64,000 bases of DNA from Saccharibacillus endophyticus (GCF_013185185.1 NZ_JAAZWE010000003.1:248001-312000); one strand, 5' to 3'; positions 25,934 to 37,493 are shown, counted from the stretch's first letter. Numbers and translations: made by a program. Notes: generated by a model from the sequence alone, not told the origin.

Positions 25934-28258
25934 TCAGCTCAGGCTTCCGTTGCCTTTTTCCGTCAGGTTCTTGATGAACTGAAGGGCTTCGGCGCGGGTG
26001 AGGGAGGCGTTTCCTTTGAACGAAGCGACCGTTTTGCTTGTTTTGCTGCTGCCGCTGGCGATGCCGGCGGAAAGCAGGTATTGGATCGCCTGGTTTCCTT
26101 TAAGGTTTCGGCCGTTGGCGGATGCCAGCATTTCGGCGACTTGAACGCGCGTGATGGTCTGGCTGCGCGATGCTTTGGACGCATTGCCTTTCGTCGGCAG
26201 GCCGAGCTGTTTCGCGCGAGCGTAGTACGTGTTCGACCAGGTGCCCGTCGTCGAGTTTTTCACGTTCGGCTCGAAAGCGCGGATCAGCATGGCCAGGAAT
26301 TCGGATTCCGTCACCGTTGCGCCAGGCTTGAATTGTCCGTCGGCGTAGCCTTTGACCAGGCCGCGTTCAAAAGCCCAAGCCACCGTGTCACGGCCCCAGA
26401 ACGTCGAAGGGACATCCTGGAACGGAATGGAGACCGAAACCGGAGTCGTCGGCGCCACGGTCGAAGGAACCGAAGGCGACGGGTTCGGCGTCGTTGCGGC
26501 AGGAGCCGGAGTCGGCGACTTGGCCGGAACGGCTGCCGGGACAGACGGCGAGGCGACCGGCGCAGCCGCAGGTGCTGCGGCTGCCGGAGCTGCCGCTCCG
26601 CCGCCACCTCCTCCACCCGAAGGAATCGGCGCTGCGCCACCGCCGCCTGAAGGAATCTGCGCGCTGCCGCCGGAAGGAGCCGGAGTCGGTACGAACGGAG
26701 CGCTGATCACTTCGGGAACGGTCGGAGCAGGCGTCGGTTGAACCGGTTGTTGTTGCGTCGGCGCCGCGGTCACGGGCGTTTCGCCGGTGCTCGGCGATCC
26801 GGATACGGAGGCCGCGAGCGTACGTCCCGATACCGGCACGCCTTGCGATTCGTTGCCTGCGGTATCGACCGTCGTGAGGCGGAAATCGTACGCCGTATCC
26901 GGCGCAAGGTTCAGCGCTTGATACGTGCTTTGCGTTACGGTCGTGAACGTCGGTTCGCTGCCGCTATAGACGCGAACTTCTTTGAAGTCGCGATCCGTCG
27001 GCTGCGTCCAGCTCAGCGTCAGGCTGTCCGTAGCTGCCGCCGACACGACGGCATTGCCGACTTCGGCCGGAGCGGACGAATCGATCTGCGGCTTGAACGT
27101 CACCACGCCGCTGCCGTACAGGTTGTCGCGTCCCGGAGTTCCGCGGTCGAGGGCATAGCCGTTCAATATCTCGCGCAGCTGAGAAGCGTTTGCCGAAGGG
27201 TTTTTCTCTTTGAGCAGAGCCAATTCGCCGGCTACGTGCGGAGCAGCCTGCGACGTGCCGCTCATATATTTATAGGACACGCCTAAAGCGATCGGGAATG
27301 TGGAGCGGATCACCTCTCCTGGAGCCGAGACGTCCACGCGCGGGCCGGCCGACGAAAATTCCGAATGGTTCAGGTTTTGATCGACGGACGCGACTGAAAT
27401 GACGCTGTCGTATCTGGCCGGATACCCGACCGTATTTTGATCTTGGTTATCCGCCGTTCCGCTGTTGCCCGCGGAAGCGACGACCAAAATTCCTTTATTG
27501 TAGGCTTTGTCGACCATGTCGTGAAGGGATTGGGCATCCGTGTCCCCGCCGAGCGACAGATTGATGATGTCCATGTTGTTTTGAATCGCCCAATCAAGTC
27601 CTTCGAGCAGATCGACCAGCGTTCCTTTGCCGTCGGCGCCCAATGTTTTGACGGCATAAAGCGAAGCTCCCGGCGCCATGCCGACCACGTTGCCTTGACC
27701 GCTGTCTGCCGCGATGATGCCCGCCACGTGCGTTCCGTGACCGTTATCGTCGGCATAATTGGCGTTCGTGCCGTCTCCTACCGTCGAAATTCCGCCTGCG
27801 ATTTTTAGCTCGGGATGCTCGGAAATGCCGGAGTCGACTACGGCGATTTTGACGCCATTGCCGGTAAAACCCTGATCCCACATCGTATTCGGCGCGACTT
27901 GTTGGTAATTCCAGTTGCCTGCTTCCTTGGCGGTTGCCGGAGGCGTATAGCTTGTCGTTTCGAAATCGGTCGTTTGGAACGAAATATTGCGTTCGACATA
28001 GTCGATATCCGGATTGTCCACGAGATCCCGCAGATCTTCCGAGCTTACGGTAGCCGCCACGGCCGGAACCGTTTTGAACTCGTGCTGTACTTCTTCGCTT
28101 TGTTCGATGGCGGCTTCTTTGCCGTCGGCGTTCTTATATACAATGACGACTTCCTGATCCGCTCCCTCGGCGAAAGCGGTCGGAGCCGTCCCCGCAGGCG
28201 CCAGCAAAGGTAAAGCGAGCAGGGAAGAAAGGGCGATCGATAGATGTTTTTTATTCAT
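25934..28258 (-). CDS. Secreted subtilisin-like (S8) serine protease with fibronectin III and SLH repeats
   Basis: 774 residues. A signal peptide ends near AFA (30). An inhibitor I9-like propeptide covers about 35-90. The catalytic domain (about 118-390) has D142 in VVDSG, H174 in NGHGTHVAG, the oxyanion N265 in ASAGNSG and S336 in MSGTSQAAPH. A fibronectin type III domain follows (about 395-485). Then comes a roughly 150-residue Pro/Gly/Ala/Ser linker containing G-rich blocks, and two to three S-layer homology repeats (about 640-774) that would anchor it to the cell-wall polymer. Role: cell-surface proteolysis. Transcribed alone. Confidence 0.95.
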   Translation of the reverse strand: MNKKHLSIALSSLLALPLLAPAGTAPTAFAEGADQEVVIVYKNADGKEAAIEQSEEVQHEFKTVPAVAATVSSEDLRDLVDNPDIDYVERNISFQTTDFETTSYTPPATAKEAGNWNYQQVAPNTMWDQGFTGNGVKIAVVDSGISEHPELKIAGGISTVGDGTNANYADDNGHGTHVAGIIAADSGQGNVVGMAPGASLYAVKTLGADGKGTLVDLLEGLDWAIQNNMDIINLSLGGDTDAQSLHDMVDKAYNKGILVVASAGNSGTADNQDQNTVGYPARYDSVISVASVDQNLNHSEFSSAGPRVDVSAPGEVIRSTFPIALGVSYKYMSGTSQAAPHVAGELALLKEKNPSANASQLREILNGYALDRGTPGRDNLYGSGVVTFKPQIDSSAPAEVGNAVVSAAATDSLTLSWTQPTDRDFKEVRVYSGSEPTFTTVTQSTYQALNLAPDTAYDFRLTTVDTAGNESQGVPVSGRTLAASVSGSPSTGETPVTAAPTQQQPVQPTPAPTVPEVISAPFVPTPAPSGGSAQIPSGGGGAAPIPSGGGGGGGAAAPAAAAPAAAPVASPSVPAAVPAKSPTPAPAATTPNPSPSVPSTVAPTTPVSVSIPFQDVPSTFWGRDTVAWAFERGLVKGYADGQFKPGATVTESEFLAMLIRAFEPNVKNSTTGTWSNTYYARAKQLGLPTKGNASKASRSQTITRVQVAEMLASANGRNLKGNQAIQYLLSAGIASGSSKTSKTVASFKGNASLTRAEALQFIKNLTEKGNGSLS

Positions 28259-28439
28259 GATGAAGGGTCCTCCCTAATCTGAAATGCCTAAAATTTAAGT
28301 TCTTTTTATGTATCGGCGCCAATAATCGACAAACTTATAGCGAAAGTCGGTTTTGCGCAAAAAAGTTTTGGAAAACGTAATCGGAATACCGTAAGCCCGA
28401 TCGGAAGATTTATCTGCGTAATCGTAGAAACAAGTTGAC

Positions 28440-28453
28440 TGAAAGCGCTTTTA
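28440..28453. promoter_or_regulatory. cre-like CcpA site upstream of iolE
   Basis: TGAAAGCGCTTTTA agrees with the cre consensus (TGWAARCGYTWNCW) except at the second-last position. It overlaps a TTGACT (28435-28440) that could serve as -35, so carbon catabolite repression of iolEG is likely. Confidence 0.65.
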
Positions 28454-28462
28454 ACTTTAATG

Positions 28463-28468
28463 TATAAT
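28463..28468 (+). promoter_or_regulatory. Candidate -10 box for iolEG
   Basis: TATAAT lies 76 bp before iolE, but 22 bp separates it from TTGACT. TTGACT with 17 bp to TAATGT (28458-28463) is the alternative. Either way, the IolR-like boxes start at or just downstream of the -10. Confidence 0.5.
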
Positions 28469-28496
28469 CAAACCTTATCAAAAGTTAATCAATACA
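28465..28496 (+). promoter_or_regulatory. Three IolR-like boxes upstream of iolE
   Basis: TAATCAAACCT (28465), TTATCAAAAGT (28475) and TAATCAATACA (28486) match the B. subtilis IolR direct-repeat motif WRAYCAADARD at 9 or 10 of 11 positions. They repeat every 10-11 bp, one helical turn. IolR bound here would repress iolEG in the absence of inositol. Confidence 0.65.
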
Positions 28497-28543
28497 TCAT
28501 AGAAACAACATAAATCTACCCTCTATTAAAAAGGAGAAGAGAT

Positions 28544-30518
<1,975 letters not shown>

Positions 30519-30585
30519 TGGTTTCGGGCAAGTGCGGAAAGCGTGAAGGCGATTAGCAACTCGACGCGATTAGCAACCCGACAAC

Positions 30586-30628
30586 AAAAAACCTTGTTCC
30601 CTAAATAAGCCGGGAACAAGGTTTTTTT
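30586..30628. terminator. Bidirectional terminator after iolG
   Basis: AACCTTGTTCCC (30590-30601) pairs with GGGAACAAGGTT (30612-30623) and is flanked by A6 and T7. For the minus strand it lies beyond repeat copy C, downstream of iolR. Confidence 0.92.
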
Positions 30629-30718
30629 CTTGCTTAAGGCACGGATGCGCGGATGGAAAACCCTGACGGCGCCAAAATCGGGCGCTGCTAGGAACTTGTC
30701 GTCGACGGATCGATTTTT

Positions 30719-30909
30719 AACGGATCGAGGCAGCGCTTAGAGGAGAATTGGAGCCGATCGAAAATCCTAACGGATTCAGATGACGCTTAGAGCAGAATTC
30801 GGCTTGATTCCGGCTAAAAAAGAAGCGAAATCGACAGCCAACGGACATGCGATCCGTTAAAATCGCAAAAGGGGGTTTTCGGCGTCTCTAAAGGATATAC
30901 AATCCGTTA
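30719..30909 (+). repeat. Four-unit intergenic repeat element, copy C
   Basis: Units start at 30719, 30769, 30840 and 30890 (spacings 50, 71, 50). They read AACGGATCGAGGCAGCGCTT, AACGGATTCAGATGACGCTT, AACGGACATGCGATCCGTTA and AAAGGATATACAATCCGTTA. Same orientation as copy A, opposite to iolR, within the 487-bp gap between iolG and iolR. Flank GTTAGCCGAGCCG is shared with copy A. Confidence 0.85.
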
Positions 30910-30910
30910 G

Positions 30911-30980
30911 CCGAGCCGCCGAGCCGCCGAGCCGCCGAGCCGCCGAGCCGCCGAGCCGCCGAGCCGCCGAGCCGCCGAGC
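30911..30980. repeat. Tandem 8-bp repeat (CCGAGCCG), about 8.75 copies
   Basis: Starting at 30911, eight perfect CCGAGCCG units are followed by a partial CCGAGC. Copy A of the interspersed element ends with a single CCGAGCCG, so this looks like an expansion of the element's edge. The tract lies 26 bp from the iolR stop codon and is not coding. Confidence 0.9.
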
Positions 30981-31005
30981 AGCGGAGCAGCCGAATCGTT
31001 CTCCG

Positions 31006-31755
31006 TCACACCTGTCGCAGCACGATTCCGTTGCTGCGGCACGACTGCACGTAATCCGCGGGCAAGTCGTTCGAAGTCACCAATACGTCCAGGTCCGAAA
31101 AAGCGGCGTACGTCAGCAGCGTCGATCGTCCGAACTTGTCCGAATCGGCCAGCAAAATCAGCTTTTCCGCTCGTTTGGCGATCGACTTTTTAATCTCGTA
31201 TTCCAGCAGGTCCGAGTTGGTCAGGCCGTGCGCGAGACTGACGCCGGTCGCGGACATGAACGCTTTGTTGACGTTGTATTTTTCCAGAGCCCGCATATCG
31301 TCGACGCCGACGAAAGAGCGCGTGCTGCGTTTATACGTGCTGCCCACTACGAGCAGATGAACGTTCGGCATCGCGGCGGCCGCATTGATCACGTCGAGAC
31401 TGTTGGTCAAAATGGTCAGATGCCGATCCGTGTCCAAAACGTTCATGATCGTGCAGGTGGTCGTCCCGGAATCGATAAAGATCAGATCGTTGTCCTCGAC
31501 GTATTCTGCCGCCGCCCGCCCGATTTCGGCTTTTTCGTCTCGACGCTCGACATTGCGGTTTTCGAACGAGATCAGCTTTTCCGCCGATACCACGCCCCCG
31601 TACACTTTCTCGATCGAGCCTTTTTGCAGGATCTGATTGATGTCGCGGCGAATCGTATTTTTAGACACGTCGAAGGTTAGACAAAGTTCGTCCAACGTGA
31701 CGTTCTTGCGGCTGTGAATATACGTTTCGATATCCCGGAGTCGTCTCGTCTTCAT
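31006..31755 (-). CDS. iolR: DeoR-family repressor of the inositol operon
   Basis: 249 residues from the ATG at 31755 (AGGAGA seven bases upstream). The two-codon-longer start abuts the Shine-Dalgarno and is less likely. It has an N-terminal winged helix (VTLDELCLTFDVSKNTIRRDINQIL) and a C-terminal DeoR sensor domain with IDSGTTT and LADSDKFGRS motifs. In B. subtilis IolR is released from DNA by 2-deoxy-5-keto-gluconate 6-phosphate, the IolC product. It is divergent from iolA, with matching boxes on both transcripts, which supports the name. Confidence 0.88.
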   Translation of the reverse strand: MKTRRLRDIETYIHSRKNVTLDELCLTFDVSKNTIRRDINQILQKGSIEKVYGGVVSAEKLISFENRNVERRDEKAEIGRAAAEYVEDNDLIFIDSGTTTCTIMNVLDTDRHLTILTNSLDVINAAAAMPNVHLLVVGSTYKRSTRSFVGVDDMRALEKYNVNKAFMSATGVSLAHGLTNSDLLEYEIKKSIAKRAEKLILLADSDKFGRSTLLTYAAFSDLDVLVTSNDLPADYVQSCRSNGIVLRQV

Positions 31756-31807
31756 GGGCATTCTCCTGTGTGGTTGATACGCAGAATTATAAAGTTGTTG
31801 CTCAAGT

Positions 31808-31818
31808 TAATCAACAGT
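31808..31818 (+). promoter_or_regulatory. IolR-like box in the iolR-iolA gap
   Basis: TAATCAACAGT matches the IolR motif at 10 of 11 positions. It is 53 bp upstream of the iolR start and may mediate autoregulation. Confidence 0.45.
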
Positions 31819-31848
31819 TAATTATATTTTGATGATTTTCATCCGGAC

Positions 31849-31877
31849 TTGACGGAAAGAAGAGGGTTGTATATCAT
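31849..31877 (+). promoter_or_regulatory. iolABCD promoter
   Basis: TTGACG (31849-31854) and TATCAT (31872-31877) are separated by 17 bp, a good SigA promoter. The expected transcription start, near 31884, lies directly at the paired IolR-like boxes. Confidence 0.75.
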
Positions 31878-31884
31878 GAAAATA

Positions 31885-31906
31885 TAATCAAAACATAACC
31901 AAAAGT
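31885..31906 (+). promoter_or_regulatory. Paired IolR-like operators at the iolA transcription start
   Basis: TAATCAAAACA (31885) and TAACCAAAAGT (31896) lie in direct repeat at 11-bp spacing. The second matches WRAYCAADARD completely, the first at 10 of 11. Located just downstream of the -10, they would block initiation or clearance when IolR is bound. Confidence 0.72.
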
Positions 31907-31957
31907 GACAGCGGTTTTGGTGCATAAACCAGGAGCGACTGCGAGAGGAGCCGAATG

Positions 31958-33433
31958 ATGAGCGCGATTCCGACAACGGCAAGAAAATTGAAGAACTACG
32001 TCGGCGGTCAATGGACAGAGAGCAAAACGACGCAATATGAGAACGTTTACAATCCGGCGACGAAGGAACTGATTTGCCAAGTGCCGCTTTCGACGAGAGA
32101 AGACCTCGAACATGCGGCGGAAGTTGCCCAAGCCGCTTTCGAGAAATGGAAAAAAGTTGCCGTTCCGCGCCGCGCCCGCATTCTTTTCAATTATCAGCAG
32201 CTTCTGAGCACGCACAAAGACGAATTGGCCCGACTGATCACGATCGAGAACGGCAAAAGCCTAAGCGAAGCGATCGGCGAAGTGCAGCGCGGCATCGAGA
32301 ACGTCGAGTTCGCGGCCGGGACGCCGTCCCTGATGATGGGCGATTCGCTCGCTACCATCGCGACGGACGTGGAAGCGGCCAACTATCGCTATCCGCTCGG
32401 CGTGGTCGGCGGCATCGCTCCGTTCAATTTCCCGATGATGGTGCCGTGCTGGATGTTCCCGATGGCGATCTCGCTCGGCAACGCTTTTATCCTCAAGCCG
32501 TCCGAACGCACGCCGCTGCTGACCGAACGTTTGGCCGAACTGTTTACCGAAGCGGGACTGCCGGACGGCGTGTTTAATATCGTGTACGGCGCGCATGACG
32601 TGGTCAACGGCATTTTGGAGCATCCGGAGGTCAAAGCCGTATCGTTCGTCGGGTCCAAGCCGGTCGGCGAATACGTATTCAAAAAAGGCAGCGAAAACCT
32701 CAAACGCGTGCAGGCGCTCACCGGAGCGAAAAACCATACGATCGTGCTGAACGACGCGAATATCGACGACACGATCACCAACGTCGTGTCCGCGGCTTTC
32801 GGTTCGGCGGGCGAACGGTGCATGGCCTGCGCGGTGCTGACGGTCGAAGAAGGCATCGCGGACGAATTCATCGCCCGGCTCAAAGAAAAAACGCTCGGCG
32901 TCAAAATGGGCAACGGGCTGGACGACGGCGTGTTCCTCGGACCCGTCATTCGCGAAGAAAACAAGCAGCGTACGCTGTCTTATATCGAAAAAGGCATCCA
33001 GGAAGGCGCGACGCTGCTGACGGACGGACGCGATCGGATGTCGGACGACGGTTACTTTATCGGTCCGACGATCTTCGAAGGCGTGACGCCGGAGATGACG
33101 ATCTGGAAAGACGAGATTTTCGCGCCCGTGCTGTCCGTGATCCGCGTCAAAAACCTGAAAGAAGCGGTCGATATCGCCAACAAATCGGAGTTCGCCAACG
33201 GCGCGTGCTTGTTCACGGGCAACGCCCATGCGATCCGTTACTTCCGCGAAAACATCGACGCCGGCATGCTGGGAATCAACCTGGGCGTTCCCGCCCCGAT
33301 GGCGTTCTTCCCGTTCTCGGGCTGGAAATCGTCGTTTTACGGCACGCTGCACGCCAACGGCAAAGACAGCGTCGACTTTTATACCCGCAAAAAAGTCGTG
33401 ACGGCGCGCTACACCGAGCCAAACTTCGAATAA
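31958..33433 (+). CDS. iolA: Methylmalonate-semialdehyde dehydrogenase (CoA-acylating)
   Basis: 491 residues from the second ATG (31958), which has better spacing to GAGAGGAG than the ATG at 31955. Near-identical blocks to B. subtilis IolA include [31 protein letters not shown], the Rossmann [12 protein letters not shown] and the catalytic SAGERCMAC with Cys near 288. It converts malonate semialdehyde to acetyl-CoA and CO2, the last step of inositol breakdown. First gene of iolABCD. Confidence 0.96.
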   Translation: MSAIPTTARKLKNYVGGQWTESKTTQYENVYNPATKELICQVPLSTREDLEHAAEVAQAAFEKWKKVAVPRRARILFNYQQLLSTHKDELARLITIENGKSLSEAIGEVQRGIENVEFAAGTPSLMMGDSLATIATDVEAANYRYPLGVVGGIAPFNFPMMVPCWMFPMAISLGNAFILKPSERTPLLTERLAELFTEAGLPDGVFNIVYGAHDVVNGILEHPEVKAVSFVGSKPVGEYVFKKGSENLKRVQALTGAKNHTIVLNDANIDDTITNVVSAAFGSAGERCMACAVLTVEEGIADEFIARLKEKTLGVKMGNGLDDGVFLGPVIREENKQRTLSYIEKGIQEGATLLTDGRDRMSDDGYFIGPTIFEGVTPEMTIWKDEIFAPVLSVIRVKNLKEAVDIANKSEFANGACLFTGNAHAIRYFRENIDAGMLGINLGVPAPMAFFPFSGWKSSFYGTLHANGKDSVDFYTRKKVVTARYTEPNFE

Positions 33434-33482
33434 AGACGACACGGCCGACGGAACATTTTTCGATTCAAAAGGAGGAGTAGGC

Positions 33483-34301
33483 GTGGTCAGTCATTTGCAG
33501 CGCAAGCCGCTGAACGAAATGCGCGGGGAAGCGAAGATTTTGCAGGAAGTGATGAAAAGGGACTCCAGGTTGCGGTACGTCGGCTTTCGGTTGATCGAGC
33601 TTGCGCCGGGCGCTTCCTACGAGGAGGCGCTGACCGAAGACGAATGCTGCATCGTGGCGTTGACCGGACGGATCGACGTGACGCAGGGCGAGCATGTTTT
33701 TGCGAACATCGGTACGCGAGAGAGCGTGTTCGATCGAAAAGCCACGGACAGCGTGTTCGTCTCGGGCGGCCGTTCGTTCAAGGTACAAGGACGGTCGGAA
33801 GCCAAAGTGGCGCTGTGCTACTCGCCTTCGGTCAAGCCGCTGCCGACCAAGCTGATCAAAGCCGAAGACGTCGGAACCGAAGAACGCGGCAAGTATCAAA
33901 ACAAGCGCACCGTGCACAACATTTTGCCGGATTCCGATTCCTCCGCCAGCAGTCTGCTCGTGGTCGAAGTGTACACGGAAGGCGGCAACTTCTCCAGTTA
34001 TCCGCCGCATAAGCATGACCGGGACAATCTGCCGCAGGAGTCGTTTTTGGAAGAGACGTATTATCATGAACTCGATCCTCAGCAGGGCTTCGTGTTCCAA
34101 CGGGTGTATACGGACGACCGCAGCCTGGACGAAACGATGGCGGTGGAACACGGCGACGTCGTGATCGTGCCCGTAGGGTATCACCCGGTAGGCGTGCCCG
34201 ACGGATATTCGTCCTACTATTTGAATGTCATGGCCGGTCCGCAGCGAGTTTGGAAGTTCCATAACGATCCGGATCATGAGTGGATTCTGAACCGCAAATA
34301 A
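33483..34301 (+). CDS. iolB: 5-deoxy-glucuronate isomerase
   Basis: 272 residues from a GTG with AAGGAGGAG at good spacing, matching IolB length (271). It is a bicupin. The metal-binding segment SSYPPHKHDRDN, then EETYYHEL and a distal YHPVGVPDGYSSYYLNVMAG are the family hallmarks. It isomerises 5-deoxy-glucuronate to 2-deoxy-5-keto-gluconate. It lies 49 bp after iolA in the same operon. Confidence 0.95.
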   Translation: MVSHLQRKPLNEMRGEAKILQEVMKRDSRLRYVGFRLIELAPGASYEEALTEDECCIVALTGRIDVTQGEHVFANIGTRESVFDRKATDSVFVSGGRSFKVQGRSEAKVALCYSPSVKPLPTKLIKAEDVGTEERGKYQNKRTVHNILPDSDSSASSLLVVEVYTEGGNFSSYPPHKHDRDNLPQESFLEETYYHELDPQQGFVFQRVYTDDRSLDETMAVEHGDVVIVPVGYHPVGVPDGYSSYYLNVMAGPQRVWKFHNDPDHEWILNRK

Positions 34302-34321
34302 GCCAAAGGAGCTGTGAATCC

Positions 34322-35308
34322 ATGACCAACGAAACAAGCGGCGAAAAATTCGATCTGATCGCGATCGGCCGGGCGTGCATCGACCTGAACGCGACGGAAT
34401 ACAACCGGCCGATGGAGGAAACGATGACGTTTACCAAATACGTCGGCGGCTCCCCGGCCAATATCGCGATCGGTTCGGCCAAGCTTGGGTTGAAAACGGG
34501 CTTTATCGGAAAGATCGCGGACGATCAGCACGGACGTTTCATCCGCGGCTATATGGAAAAAGCGGGAATCGACGTGTCTGGCATGGTCGTCGATCAAGAG
34601 GGGCATAAGACGGGGCTCGCGTTTACGGAAATCAAAAGTCCCGACGAATGCAGCATCCTGATGTACCGCGACGACGTGGCCGACCTTTACTTGCAGCCTG
34701 AAGAGGTGGACGAAGAGTATATCCGGCGTGCGAACAAACTGGTCGTATCGGGTACGGCTTTGGCGCAAAGCCCTTCGCGCGAAGCGGTGCTCAAAGCCGT
34801 GCATCTGGCGAAAAAGAACGGCGTGGAGATTGTGTTCGAGCTGGACTACCGCCCGTATACGTGGAAGTCGGCGGAAGAGACGGCCGTCTATTATTCGCTC
34901 GTCGCGCAGCAGGCGGATATCGTGATCGGCACGCGCGACGAATACGACATCATGGAGAACGCGGTCGGCGGCTCCAACGAACGGACGACGGAAGCGCTGT
35001 TCAAGCATGCTCCGCGCATCGCGGTCATCAAGCACGGCGTGGAGGGCTCTTACGCGTACACGCGCGAAGGCGGAACGTACCGCGCGCAAGCCTACAAAAC
35101 GAAAGTGCTCAAAACGTTCGGCGCGGGCGACTCGTACGCTTCGGCTTTCCTGTATGCGCTCGTTCAGGGCAAAGACCTGGAAACGGCGCTCAAGTACGGC
35201 AGCGCTTCGGCGTCCATCGTCGTCAGCCGGCACAGTTCGTCGGACGCGATGCCGGCCGTGGACGAGATCGAAGCGTTGATCGCCGACCAGCCGGTTCTTC
35301 ATTCTTGA
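34322..35308 (+). CDS. iolC: 5-dehydro-2-deoxygluconokinase
   Basis: 328 residues from the ATG at 34322 (AAGGAG upstream). The open frame to 34280 overlaps iolB and is not used. It is a PfkB/ribokinase fold with the N-terminal motif VGGSPANIAIGSAKLG and the C-terminal FGAGDSYASAFLYAL with catalytic Asp near 270. It phosphorylates 2-deoxy-5-keto-gluconate, and the product is the inducer of IolR in B. subtilis. Third gene of the operon. Confidence 0.95.
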   Translation: MTNETSGEKFDLIAIGRACIDLNATEYNRPMEETMTFTKYVGGSPANIAIGSAKLGLKTGFIGKIADDQHGRFIRGYMEKAGIDVSGMVVDQEGHKTGLAFTEIKSPDECSILMYRDDVADLYLQPEEVDEEYIRRANKLVVSGTALAQSPSREAVLKAVHLAKKNGVEIVFELDYRPYTWKSAEETAVYYSLVAQQADIVIGTRDEYDIMENAVGGSNERTTEALFKHAPRIAVIKHGVEGSYAYTREGGTYRAQAYKTKVLKTFGAGDSYASAFLYALVQGKDLETALKYGSASASIVVSRHSSSDAMPAVDEIEALIADQPVLHS

Positions 35309-35408
35309 CCTTTTCCAGCCGCGCGGCCTCGATCTGCGAGTATGTCCCCGGAGGCGGCGCACCCGTACCTTGTCAAATACATCAATATCTTAAAAGGTGG
35401 ATGTCCAT

Positions 35409-37322
35409 ATGGGCCATACGATCCGATTGACTACAGCGCAGGCGCTGATCAAGTTTTTGAACCAACAATACATCTGCGTCGACGGGGTCGAAACGCCTTT
35501 CGTCGAAGGCATCTTTACGGTGTTCGGGCACGGCAACGTGCTCGGCATCGGGCAGGCGCTTGAGCAGGACCCGGGGCATTTGAAAGTGTTCCAGGGCAAA
35601 AACGAGCAGGGGATGGCGCATTCCGCGATCGCGTATGCGAAAGAGAAGCTGCGCCGCAGCATTTACGCGGTAACGGCTTCGTCAGGTCCGGGATCGGCCA
35701 ATCTGGTGACGGCCGCGGCGACGGCGCTGGCGAACAATCTTCCGGTGCTGCTGCTGCCTGCGGATACGTTCGCTTCGCGCCAACCCGATCCGGTGCTTCA
35801 GCAGTTCGAGCAGGAGTACAGTTTCGCCGTGACGACCAATGATGCGCTGAAGCCGGTGTCCCGTTATTGGGATCGCATCACTCGCCCGGAGCAGTTGATG
35901 AGCAGTCTGCTTCGAGCATTCGAAGTGCTGACCGATCCGGCCCGCAGCGGTCCGGCGACGATCTGCATTTGCCAGGATACCGAAGGGGAAGCGTTCGATT
36001 ATGACGAGGGCTTTTTCCGTAAAAGAGTGCATTACATGGATCGCCTTCAGCCGAGCGTCCGGGAGTTGGATGCGGCCGAGGAACTGATTCGAGCAAGCAA
36101 AAAGCCGCTGCTGCTGGTGGGCGGCGGGGCCAAGTATTCCGGTGCTCGCGAAGAACTGATCGCTTTTTCGCAGGCGTATCATATTCCCTTGGTCGAGACG
36201 CATGCGGGGAAATCGACGGTCGAGTATACGTTTGCCAACCATTTGGGCGGAACGGGCGTGCTGGGAACGTCGGCGGCGAATGCGGCGGCGCGCGAAGCGG
36301 ATCTGGTGATCGGCATCGGCACGCGATATACGGATTTTACGACTTCATCGAAAACGGCGTTTGATTTCGAGAAGACACGGTTCCTGAATATCAACGTCAG
36401 CCGGATGCAGGGGTATAAGTTGGAAGGCGTACCCGTCGTGGCCGATGCAAAAGTCGCAATCACTGCGCTGCATGAACGTTTGGACGGTTATCAAAGTCAG
36501 TTCGGTTCGCGCGTTTCCGAGTTGAAGGCTGCCTGGGATGCCGAGCGGGATCGTTTGGGCAGCGTGCGCTTCGGGCGGGAAGGCTTCGATCCGGAGATCA
36601 AAGGCCACTTTTCCCAGGAGGTCTTGAACGAATACGCGGATGCGCTCGGCACGGAACTGCCGCAGACGGCGGCGCTGATCGCGATCAACGAAGCCGTGGA
36701 CAAAGAAAGCGTGGTCGTCTGCTCGGCGGGTTCGCTTCCGGGCGATCTTCAGCGGTTGTGGAATGTGGAAGCGCCGAACACGTACCATTTGGAATACGGT
36801 TATTCGTGCATGGGCTACGAGGTCGCGGGCGCGTTGGGCATCCGTCTCGCCAAGCCGGACCGCGAAGTGTACGCGATGGTCGGCGACGGGAGTTTCTTGA
36901 TGCTGCATTCGGAGCTGGTAACGGCGCTTCAGACCGGCAACAAGATCAATCTCATGCTGTTCGACAACTCCGGTTTCGGCTGCATCAACAATCTTCAGAT
37001 GGGCAACGGCGGCGGCAGCTTCCACTGCGAATTCCGCAACCATGAAGGAAACGTTATGAATATCGATTACGCGAAGATCGCGGAGGGGTACGGAGCGAAA
37101 GTGTATCGCGCCAACACGGTCGAGGAAGTGAAAGCGGCGGTTGAAGATGCGAAGCGGCAGACCGTCTCGACGCTGATCGAAATGAAAGTTTTGCCGAAAA
37201 CGATGAGCGAAGGGTACGACAATTGGTGGAACGTCGGCGTCGCGGAAGTGTCGGAGAATCAAGCGGTGCAAGCGGCGTACGAACGTAGGGCGGAGATGCT
37301 GAAGACGGCGAAGCAGTATTGA
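35409..37322 (+). CDS. iolD: 3D-(3,5/4)-trihydroxycyclohexane-1,2-dione hydrolase
   Basis: 637 residues from the ATG at 35409, the same length as B. subtilis IolD. A GTG at 35397 lies inside the ribosome binding site and is discounted. It is a thiamine-diphosphate enzyme of the acetolactate-synthase fold. Pyrimidine-binding Glu region FQGKNEQGMAHSAIAYAKE, central FAD-like domain, and ThDP/Mg motif GDGSFLMLHSE ending in N-F-GCINN. It opens the ring to 5-deoxy-glucuronate. A gap of 100 bp separates it from iolC. A perfect terminator follows. Confidence 0.95.
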   Translation: MGHTIRLTTAQALIKFLNQQYICVDGVETPFVEGIFTVFGHGNVLGIGQALEQDPGHLKVFQGKNEQGMAHSAIAYAKEKLRRSIYAVTASSGPGSANLVTAAATALANNLPVLLLPADTFASRQPDPVLQQFEQEYSFAVTTNDALKPVSRYWDRITRPEQLMSSLLRAFEVLTDPARSGPATICICQDTEGEAFDYDEGFFRKRVHYMDRLQPSVRELDAAEELIRASKKPLLLVGGGAKYSGAREELIAFSQAYHIPLVETHAGKSTVEYTFANHLGGTGVLGTSAANAAAREADLVIGIGTRYTDFTTSSKTAFDFEKTRFLNINVSRMQGYKLEGVPVVADAKVAITALHERLDGYQSQFGSRVSELKAAWDAERDRLGSVRFGREGFDPEIKGHFSQEVLNEYADALGTELPQTAALIAINEAVDKESVVVCSAGSLPGDLQRLWNVEAPNTYHLEYGYSCMGYEVAGALGIRLAKPDREVYAMVGDGSFLMLHSELVTALQTGNKINLMLFDNSGFGCINNLQMGNGGGSFHCEFRNHEGNVMNIDYAKIAEGYGAKVYRANTVEEVKAAVEDAKRQTVSTLIEMKVLPKTMSEGYDNWWNVGVAEVSENQAVQAAYERRAEMLKTAKQY

Positions 37323-37369
37323 TAAAAAGCGTAGAGTGCGGATCGTTTATGGATAAACGCACCAACCAA

Positions 37370-37417
37370 GCGGACGGACACTTTCCTAGGCAGGAAAGTG
37401 TCCGTCCGCTTTTTTTT
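37370..37417 (+). terminator. Terminator of iolABCD
   Basis: A perfect 18-bp stem (37370-37387 with 37392-37409), tight AGGC loop and T8. A leftward U-tract is absent, so it serves the plus strand. Confidence 0.95.
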
Positions 37418-37493
37418 GCGTATGCAAATGCGTGATCCTCCATGTTTGAAGCCGGAGAAAGAGCATTTCGTCAGATCGGAAAACAAACGCCGA

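Noticed and set aside
30911..30980. Possible CRISPR array
   Set aside because: Direct 8-bp tandem repeat with no spacers and no cas genes.
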